From ELB16-189 sp018266435 (GTDB lineage: Bacteria; Bacteroidota; Bacteroidia; Cytophagales; Cyclobacteriaceae): a DNA stretch of 64,000 nucleotides. Shown piece by piece: positions 49,692 through 59,407 of the stretch. Positions within the stretch are counted from its first letter, which is position 1. Each line of letters opens with the position of its first letter. The stretch lies in NCBI GenBank assembly GCA_030123525.1, contig CP126125.1:930001-994000 (forward strand), in the 5' to 3' direction. The position numbers were made by a program, and so were the translations under genes. The notes beneath the pieces are model-generated. The model made no database searches and was not told the origin of the DNA. It saw only the letters and a list, made by a program, of their open reading frames with translations.

Positions 49692-52409
49692 TTAGTCGAG
49701 CGCTTGATTAATAATTTTTTGTTGCTCGGCATCATGTACTTTTTTAAAACCCGTAGCAGGTGAAGCACTGGCTTTGCGCGAAATCAATTCAAGTCCTTGC
49801 ATATTGCGCAAGATAAACGACCAATAGCCCATATTGGCGGGCTCTTCTTGTACCCAGATTAATTTTGCGCCTTTGTATTTTTTCAAAACTACATTGAGTT
49901 GTTTTTCGGGGAACGGGTGCATCTGTTCCATTCGCACGATAGCTACTTCTTTGGTTTTCTTTTTCTGTTGGCCATCGAGCAAATCGTAATATACTTTGCC
50001 TGTGCAAAGTATTACTTTTTTCACTGCCTTAGCATCTGCGTTGGGGTCATCGATCACTTCTTGAAAAGATCCTTTTGTAAAATCTTTCAAAGGAGAAACG
50101 ACTAATGGATGCCGCAACAATGATTTGGGCGAAAACACCACACAAGGTTTTCTGAAATCCCAAGTTACTTGCCTGCGCATTAAATGGAATAGGTTGGCCG
50201 GTGTGGTTGGGTTACAAATCACCATATTATACTCGGCACACAGTTGTAAGAAGCGTTCGGGGCGTGCATTAGAATGCTCAGGACCTTGCCCCTCGTACCC
50301 ATGAGGAAGCAACAACACAATCCCATTCATTCTTTGCCATTTTGATTCGGCACTGGAAATGAACTGATCAATCATTACTTGCGCGCCATTGGCAAAATCT
50401 CCAAACTGTGCTTCCCAAATCACCAATGCATAGGGCGATGACATAGCATATCCGTACTCAAAACCCAACACGCCTAGTTCAGATAATAGTGAGTTGTAGA
50501 TTTTAAATCGCTGTTGTCCTTCTTCAATATGATCGAGGCCACAATAAGGCTCGTTGGTATTGGCATCGAAAAAATAAGCATGACGGTGGCTGAACGTACC
50601 CCGTTTTACATCCTGACCAGTCATGCGAATGGGTACTTTTTCATACAAAAGAGAACCGTAGGCCAGCAATTCAGCTTCTGCCCACCCTAAAATTTTAGTT
50701 TCAAAATAGGCTTGTTTGCGGTCTTTCAATAATTTTTCAATTTGCTTGAGTGGTTTAAATCCCTCAGGTATTGTGGTTAGTGCTTTGGCTACTTTATCAA
50801 CCGTGGCTTGTTTGATTCCGGTTTCAGGAGATTGATCAAAATCTTCGGGCTTAGATTTACTTAGCTTTTCCCATTCACTCTCTATTTTCTGTGTTTTGTA
50901 TGGAAGGGGTTTTTGTTTTACTTCGTTGAGGCGGTCTTGCAGAAGATTGCGGAAACTTTTATCCATCTCATCAGCCAACGTTGCGTCTACATCCCCTCGC
51001 TCTATCAATTTCTTTACATAAACCTCACGGGGGTTGGGGTGTTTTGCAATCAGATTATAAAGTTTCGGTTGCGTGAATTTGGGTTCATCGCTTTCATTGT
51101 GGCCATGTCTTCGGTAGCAAAGCATGTCAATGAAAATGTCTTTGCCAAATTGCTGACGGTATTCACCCGCTAAGTTGGCGCAGAACGTAACGGCTTCTGC
51201 ATCATCGCCATTTACATGAAGAATAGGGGCGTCAACAATTTTGGAAATATCCGTACAATAAATGCTCGTACGGGCATCGTCATAGTCAGTGGTAAAGCCA
51301 ATCTGGTTGTTGATAACGAAGTGTATGGTACCCCCTGTGGTGTAGCCCGGCAAGCCCGACATTTGAATTACTTCATAGCCGATGCCCTGCCCGGCTATAG
51401 CTGCATCGCCATGAATCAGAATAGACATTGCTTTGTTTAAGTCACCCTGGTATTCATCATCAATTTGCCCGCGGGTGTAGCCAATTACCAAAGGATTTAC
51501 TGCCTCAAGGTGTGAGGGATTTGGGGTAAGTTTCACGTAAATTTTATTTCCTGAAGGGGTATCAATATGGCTTGAATATCCCAAGTGATACTTCACATCA
51601 CCATCGCCCATGGTAAGGTCAGGGTTGATGTTGCCTTCAAATTCGGTGAAGATTTGTTCATATACTTTTCCGAGAATATTGGTAAGCACATTCAACCGGC
51701 CACGGTGTGCCATACCGATCACTGCTTCTTTTACTCCCAATTCAGCTGCCTTATTGATAATGGTTTGAAGTGCGGGGATGGTGTTCTCTCCGCCTTCCAG
51801 TGAAAATCTCTTTTGCCCAAGAAACTTGGTGTGTAGAAAATTTTCAAATACTACCGCTTCGTTCAGTTTATTGAGTATTTTTTTCTTCTCATCTAAACTG
51901 GGATTATAATTGATAAACTCTTTTTGAATTTTTGAATAGAACCAAGCCCTAATCTCATCGTTGCGGATAAAATTATATTCAAAACCGATTGTACCGAGGT
52001 ACAGTACCTTTAAACGCTCAATGATTTTTCTCAGAGAGGATTTGGGCATCCCCACTTCGGCTGCCACATCAAATTCTACATCAAGATCTGCATCGGTCAG
52101 TCCAAAATTGGTGTGGTCTAACTTTACTCCGTGATCTCTGCGCTCACGAATTGGGTTGGTGTTTGCTTTTAAGTGACCAAATGAACGATAAGCAAAAATT
52201 AGTGTGCGTACATATGTTTCTTTAATGTTTTGACTATCAGCAACGGGAGAACTTTGGCCGTTGTCGCCAAAACGTTGAGTGGAAAAATCATACCCCTCAA
52301 AGAATTTTTGCCAGGAAATATCTACCCCGCTGGGATTCTGTTTATAACTTCGATAAAGCTGATCGATATATCCTGCGTCAGCATTGGAGATGTACGAATA
52401 GGTATCCAT
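49692..52409 (-). CDS. odhA: 2-oxoglutarate dehydrogenase E1
   Basis: A thiamine-diphosphate enzyme of 905 residues from the ATG at 52409 (MDTYSYISNADAGYIDQLYR). An ATG seven codons upstream is possible, but the family N-terminus begins at SYISNADAGYIDQLY. Signatures include GVKEAVIGMAHRGRLNVLTN, GDAAIAGQGIGYEVIQMSGL, DMLCYRRHGHNESDEPKFTQ and WEAQFGDFANGAQVMIDQFI. It decarboxylates 2-oxoglutarate and passes succinyl to E2. It is followed by a YCII gene and odhB. Confidence 0.96.
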   Translation of the reverse strand: MDTYSYISNADAGYIDQLYRSYKQNPSGVDISWQKFFEGYDFSTQRFGDNGQSSPVADSQNIKETYVRTLIFAYRSFGHLKANTNPIRERRDHGVKLDHTNFGLTDADLDVEFDVAAEVGMPKSSLRKIIERLKVLYLGTIGFEYNFIRNDEIRAWFYSKIQKEFINYNPSLDEKKKILNKLNEAVVFENFLHTKFLGQKRFSLEGGENTIPALQTIINKAAELGVKEAVIGMAHRGRLNVLTNILGKVYEQIFTEFEGNINPDLTMGDGDVKYHLGYSSHIDTPSGNKIYVKLTPNPSHLEAVNPLVIGYTRGQIDDEYQGDLNKAMSILIHGDAAIAGQGIGYEVIQMSGLPGYTTGGTIHFVINNQIGFTTDYDDARTSIYCTDISKIVDAPILHVNGDDAEAVTFCANLAGEYRQQFGKDIFIDMLCYRRHGHNESDEPKFTQPKLYNLIAKHPNPREVYVKKLIERGDVDATLADEMDKSFRNLLQDRLNEVKQKPLPYKTQKIESEWEKLSKSKPEDFDQSPETGIKQATVDKVAKALTTIPEGFKPLKQIEKLLKDRKQAYFETKILGWAEAELLAYGSLLYEKVPIRMTGQDVKRGTFSHRHAYFFDANTNEPYCGLDHIEEGQQRFKIYNSLLSELGVLGFEYGYAMSSPYALVIWEAQFGDFANGAQVMIDQFISSAESKWQRMNGIVLLLPHGYEGQGPEHSNARPERFLQLCAEYNMVICNPTTPANLFHLMRRQVTWDFRKPCVVFSPKSLLRHPLVVSPLKDFTKGSFQEVIDDPNADAKAVKKVILCTGKVYYDLLDGQQKKKTKEVAIVRMEQMHPFPEKQLNVVLKKYKGAKLIWVQEEPANMGYWSFILRNMQGLELISRKASASPATGFKKVHDAEQQKIINQALD

Positions 52410-52567
52410 ATTATTTGAGAATGTAATCAAACCTAATATGTTTCTTTTAATTATTAAAATTTAATAATCGTTTATACAAATAAGCTGTATAAATCTTTAA
52501 AATAGTTGATTTTATGCCCTTTTGCTCAAATCATTAAAATTTAGTCGGATATAATTCTTGTTTGGGG

Positions 52568-52597
52568 TTGTCCAAAGTTCAAAAACATTTATTTTTG
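52568..52597 (+). promoter_or_regulatory. rpsP promoter (-33 TTG, -7 TAnnTTTG)
   Basis: TTG at 52568-52570, a 19-base spacer, and TATTTTTG at 52590-52597. This fits the Bacteroidota housekeeping consensus exactly, 43 bases before the rpsP ATG. Confidence 0.8.
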
Positions 52598-52640
52598 CAG
52601 ACTTTTTTTAAATCAGGACGAGATCCAAAACTAAAAACAA

Positions 52641-53159
52641 ATGGTAAAAATCAGATTGGCCCGAAGAGGCCGCAAAAAACTCGCAATGTATGATGTAGTG
52701 GTGGCCGATGCGAGATCCCCACGCGATGGTAAGTTCATCGAAAAAATTGGCACCTACAATCCGCTAACTGTTCCTGCTTCTATTGTACTGCAAGACGATC
52801 GCGCATTTCACTGGTTAATGGTAGGTGCACAGCCTACAGACACCATTCGCGCCATTCTTTCTTATCGCGGTGTTATGTACAAAAAGCATTTGCAGGTAGG
52901 CGTAAACAAAGGAGCCTTGACTCAGGAACAAGCCGATACAAAACTGAATGATTGGTTAAAAGCTAAGCAGGAAAAAATTCAGGAAAAAATTAACCATGTA
53001 GCAAAATCAAAAGCTGATCAGGCCAAATCTCGCAAAGAAGCAGAAACTAAAATACGCGAAGCTCGGGCCGAGGCTATTCGCAAAAAAGCAGAAGTTGTTG
53101 TTGCCGAGCCAGCCCCTGCACCTTCAACCGAAGAAACTGCAGCTGAGCCCCAGGCATAA
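52641..53159 (+). CDS. rpsP: 30S ribosomal protein S16, extended C-terminus
   Basis: A 172-residue S16. The core is residues 1-80 (MVKIRLARRGRKKLAMYDVV, DARSPRDGKFIEKIGTYNPL). An extended, charged Ala/Lys/Glu-rich helix (QEKIQEKINHVAKSKADQAK onward) ends in a Pro/Glu tail, as usual in Bacteroidota. It assembles early in the 30S subunit. rimM follows 55 bases on, the common rpsP-rimM pair. Confidence 0.96.
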   Translation: MVKIRLARRGRKKLAMYDVVVADARSPRDGKFIEKIGTYNPLTVPASIVLQDDRAFHWLMVGAQPTDTIRAILSYRGVMYKKHLQVGVNKGALTQEQADTKLNDWLKAKQEKIQEKINHVAKSKADQAKSRKEAETKIREARAEAIRKKAEVVVAEPAPAPSTEETAAEPQA

Positions 53160-53180
53160 TTTTTATAGTGAAATTCATAA

Positions 53181-53208
53181 ATGCCAGTACATTGTGCTGG
53201 CATTTTTT
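53181..53208 (+). terminator. Hairpin between rpsP and rimM
   Basis: ATGCCAGTAC and GTGCTGGCAT form a 10-bp stem with an ATT loop, followed by six T. It looks like an intrinsic terminator with partial read-through that lowers rimM expression below rpsP. The rimM ATG follows 7 bases later. Confidence 0.7.
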
Positions 53209-53214
53209 ATTAGT

Positions 53215-53724
53215 ATGGATATCCCCGGCTATTATAAAATAGGTTATATCGCCAAAACTCACGGCCTCCGGGGCGAAGTAACTTCTGTTTTTGAAAATAA
53301 CTTTGAACTGCATAAAGCCGATTTAATTTTTATTGAATTGGATGGCGGCCTCGTTCCGTATTGCATTGAACACGCATCTGATCGGGGAGATAAAACATTT
53401 TTAAAACTTGATGGCATTGATACACTAGATCAGGCATCTGTCCTTAAAGGGCATGGAGTTTACGTTGCTAAGGCCAATCGACCAAAACTAAAACGAGGCT
53501 TATTCTATGATGATGAAGTACTCGGGTTTTACGCAGAAGACGAAATCGTTGGCCCGCTGGGAAAAGTATTGGGAGTGCAGAGACAGGGGATGAATAAATT
53601 ATTGGTTATCCTTACCGAAAAAGGAGAAATTTTGGTGCCCATTCATTCTCCGCTCATCAAAAGTATAAACAAATCTCAGCAGAGGATAAAATTAAATTTG
53701 CCCGAAGGATATTTGGAAATATAA
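53215..53724 (+). CDS. rimM: Ribosome maturation factor RimM
   Basis: From the ATG at 53215 (MDIPGYYKIGYIAKTHGLRG) the protein has 169 residues; an upstream TTG in frame runs through rpsP and is rejected. RimM N-domain (KTHGLRGEVTSVFENNFELH) and PRC-barrel C-domain (DDEVLGFYAEDEIVGPLGKV, VPIHSPLIKSINKSQQRIKL) are both present. It assists 30S head assembly and binds S19. Confidence 0.93.
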   Translation: MDIPGYYKIGYIAKTHGLRGEVTSVFENNFELHKADLIFIELDGGLVPYCIEHASDRGDKTFLKLDGIDTLDQASVLKGHGVYVAKANRPKLKRGLFYDDEVLGFYAEDEIVGPLGKVLGVQRQGMNKLLVILTEKGEILVPIHSPLIKSINKSQQRIKLNLPEGYLEI

Positions 53725-53797
53725 CTTCGCATGTACTGAGAATATATTTCGTGTAAATCAAAAAAGCATGAAACCTCTAATTGTGTAATTTCAACAC

Positions 53798-54829
53798 GTG
53801 ATCAATAACAAAGAGCGATTGTATTGGATTCTGCAAGGAGGCGGGTGGTTTCTGTATGCCTTTGTGCAAGAGCTAGCAATTATTTGGGTGTCTGGCTCAG
53901 ACGGAATCCGGTCTCCACGGGCTATTTTCTTTTTTTATGAAGCCCTGCTGTGCTTACTTATTACGCATACCTATCGTTATTGTATCAATCGGTGGCGATG
54001 GATGAATTTAGGAATGATAAAACTCACTGTTTATATAGTTGCTAGTGTACTCTTAATGGCCACGATAATTGTATTCTTGCGCATTCCGGTGTCCATACCC
54101 TTGGGCTTGTATAAGCCACAAACTATCCAGAACGTTGTCGGCCTTATTGCTACATACACGGTTATCTTTTTCTTGTGGTCAACTATTTATTTTATATACA
54201 ATTATTTCGAGCGCTATAACAAATCGCTAAAACTCGAAGCTACCGTTAAGGATATTGAATTAAATAACCTCAAGGCTCAATTAAATCCGCACTTCATCTT
54301 CAATGCCATGAACAGCATTCGTGCCTTGGTTGATGAAAACCCCGTTAAATCAAAAGAGGCAATTACAAAGCTTTCCAATATTCTGCGCAATTCACTCGTT
54401 ACCGAAAAAAAGGGGTTGACTAAATTCAATGATGAATTGAAAATCGTACAGGATTATTTGAGCCTGGAAAGCATTCGGTTTGAAGAGCGCTTGAAAATTG
54501 TTTATGATATTGCCGGAGGCTCAAGTGATTTTTGGGTACCTCCATTCATGATTCAAACCTTGGTGGAAAACGGGATCAAACATGGCATTGCTCACCTTAC
54601 CGAGGGAGGTACCATCTCCATCAAAACCATGATAATAGATGATGAGCTTACAATACAAATTGTTAACAGCGGCCGCTATATGAATGGCAAAAAGGGCGGG
54701 TTGGGGTTGACCAATACTATTCATCGATTAAAATTGCTCTATGGTGATACCGCTTATCTCAAAATTGGCAATGAAAAAAATAATTCTGTTTTAACAGAAG
54801 TAAAAATTCCTCATCTATACAATATATAA
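53798..54829 (+). CDS. LytS-type sensor histidine kinase (second system)
   Basis: A 343-residue kinase, GTG start at 53798. Four N-terminal helices (about 10-130) lead to the His_kinase domain: LKAQLNPHFIFNAMNSIRAL (His near 168), then FWVPPFMIQTLVENGIKHGI and the GLGLTNTIHRLKLLYG box. It pairs with the LytTR regulator 8 bases downstream and mirrors the pair at 43.6-45.4 kb. The signal is unknown. Confidence 0.9.
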   Translation: MINNKERLYWILQGGGWFLYAFVQELAIIWVSGSDGIRSPRAIFFFYEALLCLLITHTYRYCINRWRWMNLGMIKLTVYIVASVLLMATIIVFLRIPVSIPLGLYKPQTIQNVVGLIATYTVIFFLWSTIYFIYNYFERYNKSLKLEATVKDIELNNLKAQLNPHFIFNAMNSIRALVDENPVKSKEAITKLSNILRNSLVTEKKGLTKFNDELKIVQDYLSLESIRFEERLKIVYDIAGGSSDFWVPPFMIQTLVENGIKHGIAHLTEGGTISIKTMIIDDELTIQIVNSGRYMNGKKGGLGLTNTIHRLKLLYGDTAYLKIGNEKNNSVLTEVKIPHLYNI

Positions 54830-54837
54830 TATTAACC

Positions 54838-55554
54838 ATGAAAGCATTAATAATTGATGATGAACGTTTGGCCCGCAAAGAATTGGTAAAGTTGTTGGAG
54901 GAACATCCTTCGATTGAAGTAGTGGGGGAAGCCATGAATGCTGACGAGGCTGAAAAAATGATCGAAGAGTTGAATCCTGAGTTGCTTTTTCTTGACATTC
55001 AAATGCCGGGGAAAAATGGGTTTCAATTGCTTGAATCGCTCGATACTGTTCCCTTCGTAGTGTTTACCACTGCCTTCGATGAGTTTGCATTAAAAGCCTT
55101 TGAAGTGAATGCCTTAGATTACTTGCTCAAGCCCATACAGCCCGAACGGCTAAGCGAAGCCGTGCATAAAGTTCTTGAAAAAGAAAAAAGTAAAACAGGC
55201 AGAAGTCATGAAAAAAAATTGGGACTAGACGATCAGGTATTTGTAAAAGATGGGGAACGTTGCTGGTTTGTAAGCTTAGCTAACGTGCGCATGTTCGAGT
55301 CAGACGGAAACTATATCAAGGTGTATTTTGAAAACTACAAACCCATGATCCACAAATCGCTTAACGCGTTGGATGAAAAACTGGATGAGCGGGCCTTTTT
55401 CAGGGCCAGCCGTAAACACATTATTAATTTAGGGTGGGTAGAGGGTATTGAAACATGGTTTAATGGAGGCCTGATGGTAAAACTGCGCGGAGGTGATAAG
55501 GTAGAGGTGAGCCGCAGGCAAGCATCAAAATTTAAAGAAATGATGAGTTTGTAA
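54838..55554 (+). CDS. LytTR response regulator (second system)
   Basis: A 238-residue regulator. The receiver has IIDDERLARKE, phospho-acceptor D in LLFLDIQMPGKNGFQ (about residue 54), T in FTTAFDEFALKAF and K in DYLLKPIQPERL. LytTR follows (MFESDGNYIKVYFENYKPMI, FFRASRKHIINLGWVEGIET). It is closely similar to the regulator at 44686-45441, so the two systems are recent paralogues or co-selected. Confidence 0.94.
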   Translation: MKALIIDDERLARKELVKLLEEHPSIEVVGEAMNADEAEKMIEELNPELLFLDIQMPGKNGFQLLESLDTVPFVVFTTAFDEFALKAFEVNALDYLLKPIQPERLSEAVHKVLEKEKSKTGRSHEKKLGLDDQVFVKDGERCWFVSLANVRMFESDGNYIKVYFENYKPMIHKSLNALDEKLDERAFFRASRKHIINLGWVEGIETWFNGGLMVKLRGGDKVEVSRRQASKFKEMMSL

Positions 55555-55563
55555 CCCAAACAA

Positions 55564-55592
55564 AAGCCCCGTTACCGGGGCTTAAATTTTTT
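55564..55592. terminator. Bidirectional terminator between convergent genes
   Basis: AAGCCCCG-TTAC-CGGGGCTT is an 8-bp stem with an A/T-rich run on both sides (CAAACAAA before, AAATTTTTTAT after). It lies between the LytTR gene and the membrane protein gene at 55614. Confidence 0.85.
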
Positions 55593-55613
55593 ATCAAGTA
55601 AAATTATTTTTAT

Positions 55614-56435
55614 CTATGCCGTTGCCGTTGACTGTTCTACTTTAGTCTGGCGCTTTAACACACCTGATTTTCTGGCTTTATATCCGCAGTAACCGCATTG
55701 ATAGTGTTTCATTATTTCGCCTTCTTCAGTTTCAGTAGGCTGTTTCACTATTTCTTCTTTTACAATCTTAAAGGTTTGATAATTACACTCAGGACATTGC
55801 AATGCATGCAAGTGACCGGCATATTTTTCAATCTGAGTGTACCCGGTTTCCTGATCTATCCACACATCGTAGTCTACGGAGAATACATTTTCCTCTGCCT
55901 GCATCCCTTCATCCAAGTACACATCTTCTTCCTCCTCACTTAAAAGTTTCATCGGCTTTCCTGTTTTTGGAGAAATTCTGGGCTGATAACGAAGCACCTT
56001 TAATCTTTTTTCTATGTAAAACGGATAGTAAAATTTCAAAAGGTTTTGAACGATAACTGCAACGATCAGGGCCATTGCTACGCTGACAAAAATTCTCACA
56101 CCAATGAGCATGGTGGTGAGGTGCGTAATAGACGAATTAGCAAAAAAGCAACCACCCAAAATAATAATAATAATGGCCACCCACAGCGAACTAATTTCGT
56201 ATTTGTTAATGAAATCATATTTGTCTTTGCTTCCCTTAGTGGTGTAGAGCTTAATGAAATAACCCAAGGCGATAAGTATGCCTATAGCTGCACAGACCAA
56301 GCCAATATTTAGCGCCATGTGATTCCAAGAACTATAGTCCTCGGGTTTCTCCTCTTCCTCAACTTGGGCAAATACCAAGGTGGGCAGTATTAGTAAGAGA
56401 AACATGGAAGTTTTCTTGAGAAATTCTTTGTTCAT
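55614..56435 (-). CDS. Membrane protein with C-terminal zinc-ribbon region, unknown
   Basis: A 273-residue protein: signal peptide (MNKEFLKKTSMFLLLILPTL), three membrane helices (residues about 41-63, 83-103, 110-130), then a cytosolic tail with CPECNYQTFKI and CGYCGYKARKSG, two CxxC pairs that probably bind zinc. An Asp/Glu-rich segment (SEEEEDVYLDEGMQAEENVF) precedes them. I do not recognise the family. It is flanked by a bidirectional terminator. Confidence 0.65.
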   Translation of the reverse strand: MNKEFLKKTSMFLLLILPTLVFAQVEEEEKPEDYSSWNHMALNIGLVCAAIGILIALGYFIKLYTTKGSKDKYDFINKYEISSLWVAIIIIILGGCFFANSSITHLTTMLIGVRIFVSVAMALIVAVIVQNLLKFYYPFYIEKRLKVLRYQPRISPKTGKPMKLLSEEEEDVYLDEGMQAEENVFSVDYDVWIDQETGYTQIEKYAGHLHALQCPECNYQTFKIVKEEIVKQPTETEEGEIMKHYQCGYCGYKARKSGVLKRQTKVEQSTATA

Positions 56436-56572
56436 AGAGGTTTGTTTGCGGTTTTCTATAAAGACATCAAATATAAGCTAAAGAAAGTTCATTTTCTTTA
56501 GGGTGAGGACAAAAATAATAAGATTAAACCAAAAAAAAGGGCCCTATCGCTTGCCTGATATAGGTTTGCGGT

Positions 56573-57346
56573 TTATTTCCCCCTAAAAATTGGCTGTTGC
56601 AAAAAATCAAATAATACCTCTTTTGCCTGATCAAATTGTTCATACATGGCCATGTGGCCTGTTGTTTTTAAGATTTTGTAAACCGGATGCTTAGCCAATT
56701 GGCTCATCTGCAGCATCACTTCTTGGGGGATGATGGGGTCATTATCACCCCCAAGCAACAGTACCGGTGCATTAAAGTTTTTCAAAACCTCAACATACGA
56801 TGGCCTGTCGCGCATAGCAGCCGAGTATGCCGTAATCGCCTCGCTATGGGTTTTGTGGGCAATACCATAGACCATAGGAATGGCCGGATCTTCTTTTGAA
56901 TAGAATAACCCCGGAACAAACGTTTCAATAAATGGATGTGCTCCGTTCTTTTTTACAAATTCAATAACACGGTTTCGATTGGCTTTCTTTTCTTCCGAGT
57001 CAGGAAATGCGGTGGAGTGAAACAATCCAATGGCCGAAAAAATATCTTTTGATTGCAAAGCCATTTCCAGTGCCACATAGCCCCCCAAAGAATGACCAAT
57101 TACCGTTGGCCGCACAATATTGTTTTGTTTAATCCAATCTAAAACAATCTGGCCAATAGTGTTAAGTGAAAATGGAGTGATAGGAAGTGAGCTTTGGCCA
57201 AACGCCGGCAAATCAATGATAAAGACTTTATACTGTAACGACAATGCCTTGGCTATTTCATTCCATATTTCGTGGGTCTCACAAAATCCATGGATTAAAA
57301 CAACCGGATTACCTGTGCCGAATTGTTGAGTAAAAAGATTTTTCAA
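56573..57346 (-). CDS. Alpha/beta hydrolase
   Basis: A 257-residue hydrolase with VVLIHGFCETHEIWNE (oxyanion-hole His-Gly), nucleophile GHSLGGYVALEMA (Ser in GHSLG, near residue 90), VLLLGGDNDPIIP (Asp) and TGHMAMYEQ (His). All triad residues are present. The substrate is unknown. It starts 3 bases after the dxs stop, so the two are probably co-transcribed. Confidence 0.88.
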   Translation of the reverse strand: MKNLFTQQFGTGNPVVLIHGFCETHEIWNEIAKALSLQYKVFIIDLPAFGQSSLPITPFSLNTIGQIVLDWIKQNNIVRPTVIGHSLGGYVALEMALQSKDIFSAIGLFHSTAFPDSEEKKANRNRVIEFVKKNGAHPFIETFVPGLFYSKEDPAIPMVYGIAHKTHSEAITAYSAAMRDRPSYVEVLKNFNAPVLLLGGDNDPIIPQEVMLQMSQLAKHPVYKILKTTGHMAMYEQFDQAKEVLFDFLQQPIFRGK

Positions 57347-57349
57347 AAA

Positions 57350-59269
57350 TCATGCTTTTGCTGTTTCAAGCATGGCCATTACAGCTTGTTGAATACCGTC
57401 CGGATCTATGCCACATTCTCGATGAAGTTCAATCTGTTCGCCATGTTCAATCACGAAGTCGGGTATCCCGAGCCTTTTCACATCGGCTTGGTAATTACAT
57501 TCGGCCATGAACTCGAGGATGGCGCTTCCAAAACCTCCCTGAATGCAACCATCTTCAAGGGTGATTATTTTTTTGAATTTAGCAAACACCTCGTGAAGTA
57601 AAACTTCATCCAATGGTTTGACAAACCGGAGATCATAATGAGCAATGCTCACTCCTTGTTTTTCCATCCGATTGCAAACCTCAACCGCGTAATTTCCGAT
57701 ATGGCCGAGGGTTAAAAGGGCCAGTTCATCACCTTCTTTTATTTTTCTGCCTGTACCAATTGCAATTTTTTCAAACGGTGTTCTCCAGTTTGGCATTACG
57801 CCTTGCCCTCGTGGGTAACGAATGGAGAAAGCTCTCTCTTTGCGGGGTAACTGAGCTGTGTACATCAGGTTTCGAAGTTCCTGTTCATTCATAGGTGCCG
57901 ATACAATCAGGTTGGGCAAGCAACGGAAGTAAGCTAAATCATACGCTCCATGATGTGTTGGCCCATCGGAACCAGCAAAGCCCGCACGATCTAAACAAAA
58001 ATTCACTGGCAAATTCTGAATGCACACATCATGAATCACCTGGTCGTAAGCCCGCTGCATAAACGAACTGTAGATGTTACAGAATGGAACAAGCCCTTGT
58101 GTGGCAAGCCCGGCCGAAAACGTAACCGCATGCTGCTCGGCTATGCCCACATCAATTGCGCGGTCAGGCATTTCTTTCATCATGATGTTTAATGAAGAAC
58201 CCGAGGGCATGGCGGGTGTAATACCGAAAATCTTGTCGTTTTGTTTGGCCAGTTCTACCAACGTATGCCCAAATACATCCTGGTATTTGGGTGCCTGTGG
58301 CTGGGCTGGGGTCTTTTTGTAAATCTCGCCTGTAATTTTATCAAACAAGCCGGGCGAGTGCCACGTTGTGGCGTTCCCCTTTTCTGCCGGGGCATAACCT
58401 TTGCCCTTTACAGTGATGCAATGAAGAATTTTGGGGCCTTTGATTTTTTTCAAATCCTCAAGTACTGCCGTGAGGTGAGCCACATCATGGCCATCTACGG
58501 GGCCAAAGTAGCGCAAGTTGAGTGACTCAAATAAATTGCTTTGGCTGAGCAACGTTGACTTAATTCCATTTTCAATTTTTGAAACAATCTCTTGAGCGTT
58601 TCTTCCAAACTTAGAAAGTTTGCCCAGAAGTTTCCACACATCATCTTTTAGTTGGTTATACGTTTTAGAAGTAGTGATGTCAGTGAGGTAATCCTTCAAT
58701 GCGCCCACGTTGGGATCTATTGACATGCAATTGTCATTGAGGATAATAAGCAGATTAGTACCTGATACGCCCGCGTGGTTTAGTCCCTCAAATGCCATGC
58801 CTCCCGTGAGTGCACCATCTCCAATAATGGCCACGTGTTGTTTATCAGATAACCCAAGGTACTTTGATGCATAGGCCATGCCTAATGCTGCCGATACAGA
58901 AGTGGACGAATGCCCTACGCCAAACGCATCGTATTCACTTTCTTTCCGTTTAGGAAATCCCGAAATGCCTTTGTAAACACGGTTGGTATGAAATGCCTCT
59001 CGCCTCCCCGTAAGAATTTTATGACCGTATGCCTGGTGCCCCACATCCCACACCAATTGATCATAGGGCGAATTAAAGACATAGTGAAGAGCCACGGTCA
59101 ATTCAACTACACCCAAACTAGCTCCAAAATGCCCGCCATACACTGAAACATTATCAATAATAAAATGCCGGAGTTCTTCACAAAGTTGTACAAGTTGAGC
59201 CTGGTCTAATTTTTTTAAGTCAGATGGGCTGTTAATTTGAGCCAATAGTTTTCCGGGAGTTATCAGCAT
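57350..59269 (-). CDS. dxs: 1-deoxy-D-xylulose-5-phosphate synthase
   Basis: A 639-residue thiamine-diphosphate enzyme, first step of the MEP isoprenoid pathway (pyruvate plus glyceraldehyde-3-phosphate). Markers are YGGHFGASLGVVELTVALHY, WDVGHQAYGHKILTGRRE, the thiamine motif GDGALTGGMAFEGLNHAG and AEQHAVTFSAGLATQGLVPF, then DRAGFAGSDGPTHHGAYDLA. The full length of the family is present. Confidence 0.97.
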   Translation of the reverse strand: MLITPGKLLAQINSPSDLKKLDQAQLVQLCEELRHFIIDNVSVYGGHFGASLGVVELTVALHYVFNSPYDQLVWDVGHQAYGHKILTGRREAFHTNRVYKGISGFPKRKESEYDAFGVGHSSTSVSAALGMAYASKYLGLSDKQHVAIIGDGALTGGMAFEGLNHAGVSGTNLLIILNDNCMSIDPNVGALKDYLTDITTSKTYNQLKDDVWKLLGKLSKFGRNAQEIVSKIENGIKSTLLSQSNLFESLNLRYFGPVDGHDVAHLTAVLEDLKKIKGPKILHCITVKGKGYAPAEKGNATTWHSPGLFDKITGEIYKKTPAQPQAPKYQDVFGHTLVELAKQNDKIFGITPAMPSGSSLNIMMKEMPDRAIDVGIAEQHAVTFSAGLATQGLVPFCNIYSSFMQRAYDQVIHDVCIQNLPVNFCLDRAGFAGSDGPTHHGAYDLAYFRCLPNLIVSAPMNEQELRNLMYTAQLPRKERAFSIRYPRGQGVMPNWRTPFEKIAIGTGRKIKEGDELALLTLGHIGNYAVEVCNRMEKQGVSIAHYDLRFVKPLDEVLLHEVFAKFKKIITLEDGCIQGGFGSAILEFMAECNYQADVKRLGIPDFVIEHGEQIELHRECGIDPDGIQQAVMAMLETAKA

Positions 59270-59381
59270 AGTTGATTAGCACAATGGGTACAAACTATTA
59301 TTAAAGATATTGGTTTAGCCGAATTTCTGAGCGACAAATTTACTTATTTCAACGGATCTCAGTTTTATCAATGTATTTAGA

Positions 59382-59389
59382 TATTTTTG
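59382..59389 (+). promoter_or_regulatory. -7 box of scpA
   Basis: TATTTTTG matches TAnnTTTG, 18 bases before the scpA ATG at 59408. No strong -33 TTG is seen. Confidence 0.5.
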
Positions 59390-59407
59390 CAGCCTTAAAA
59401 AACGTGT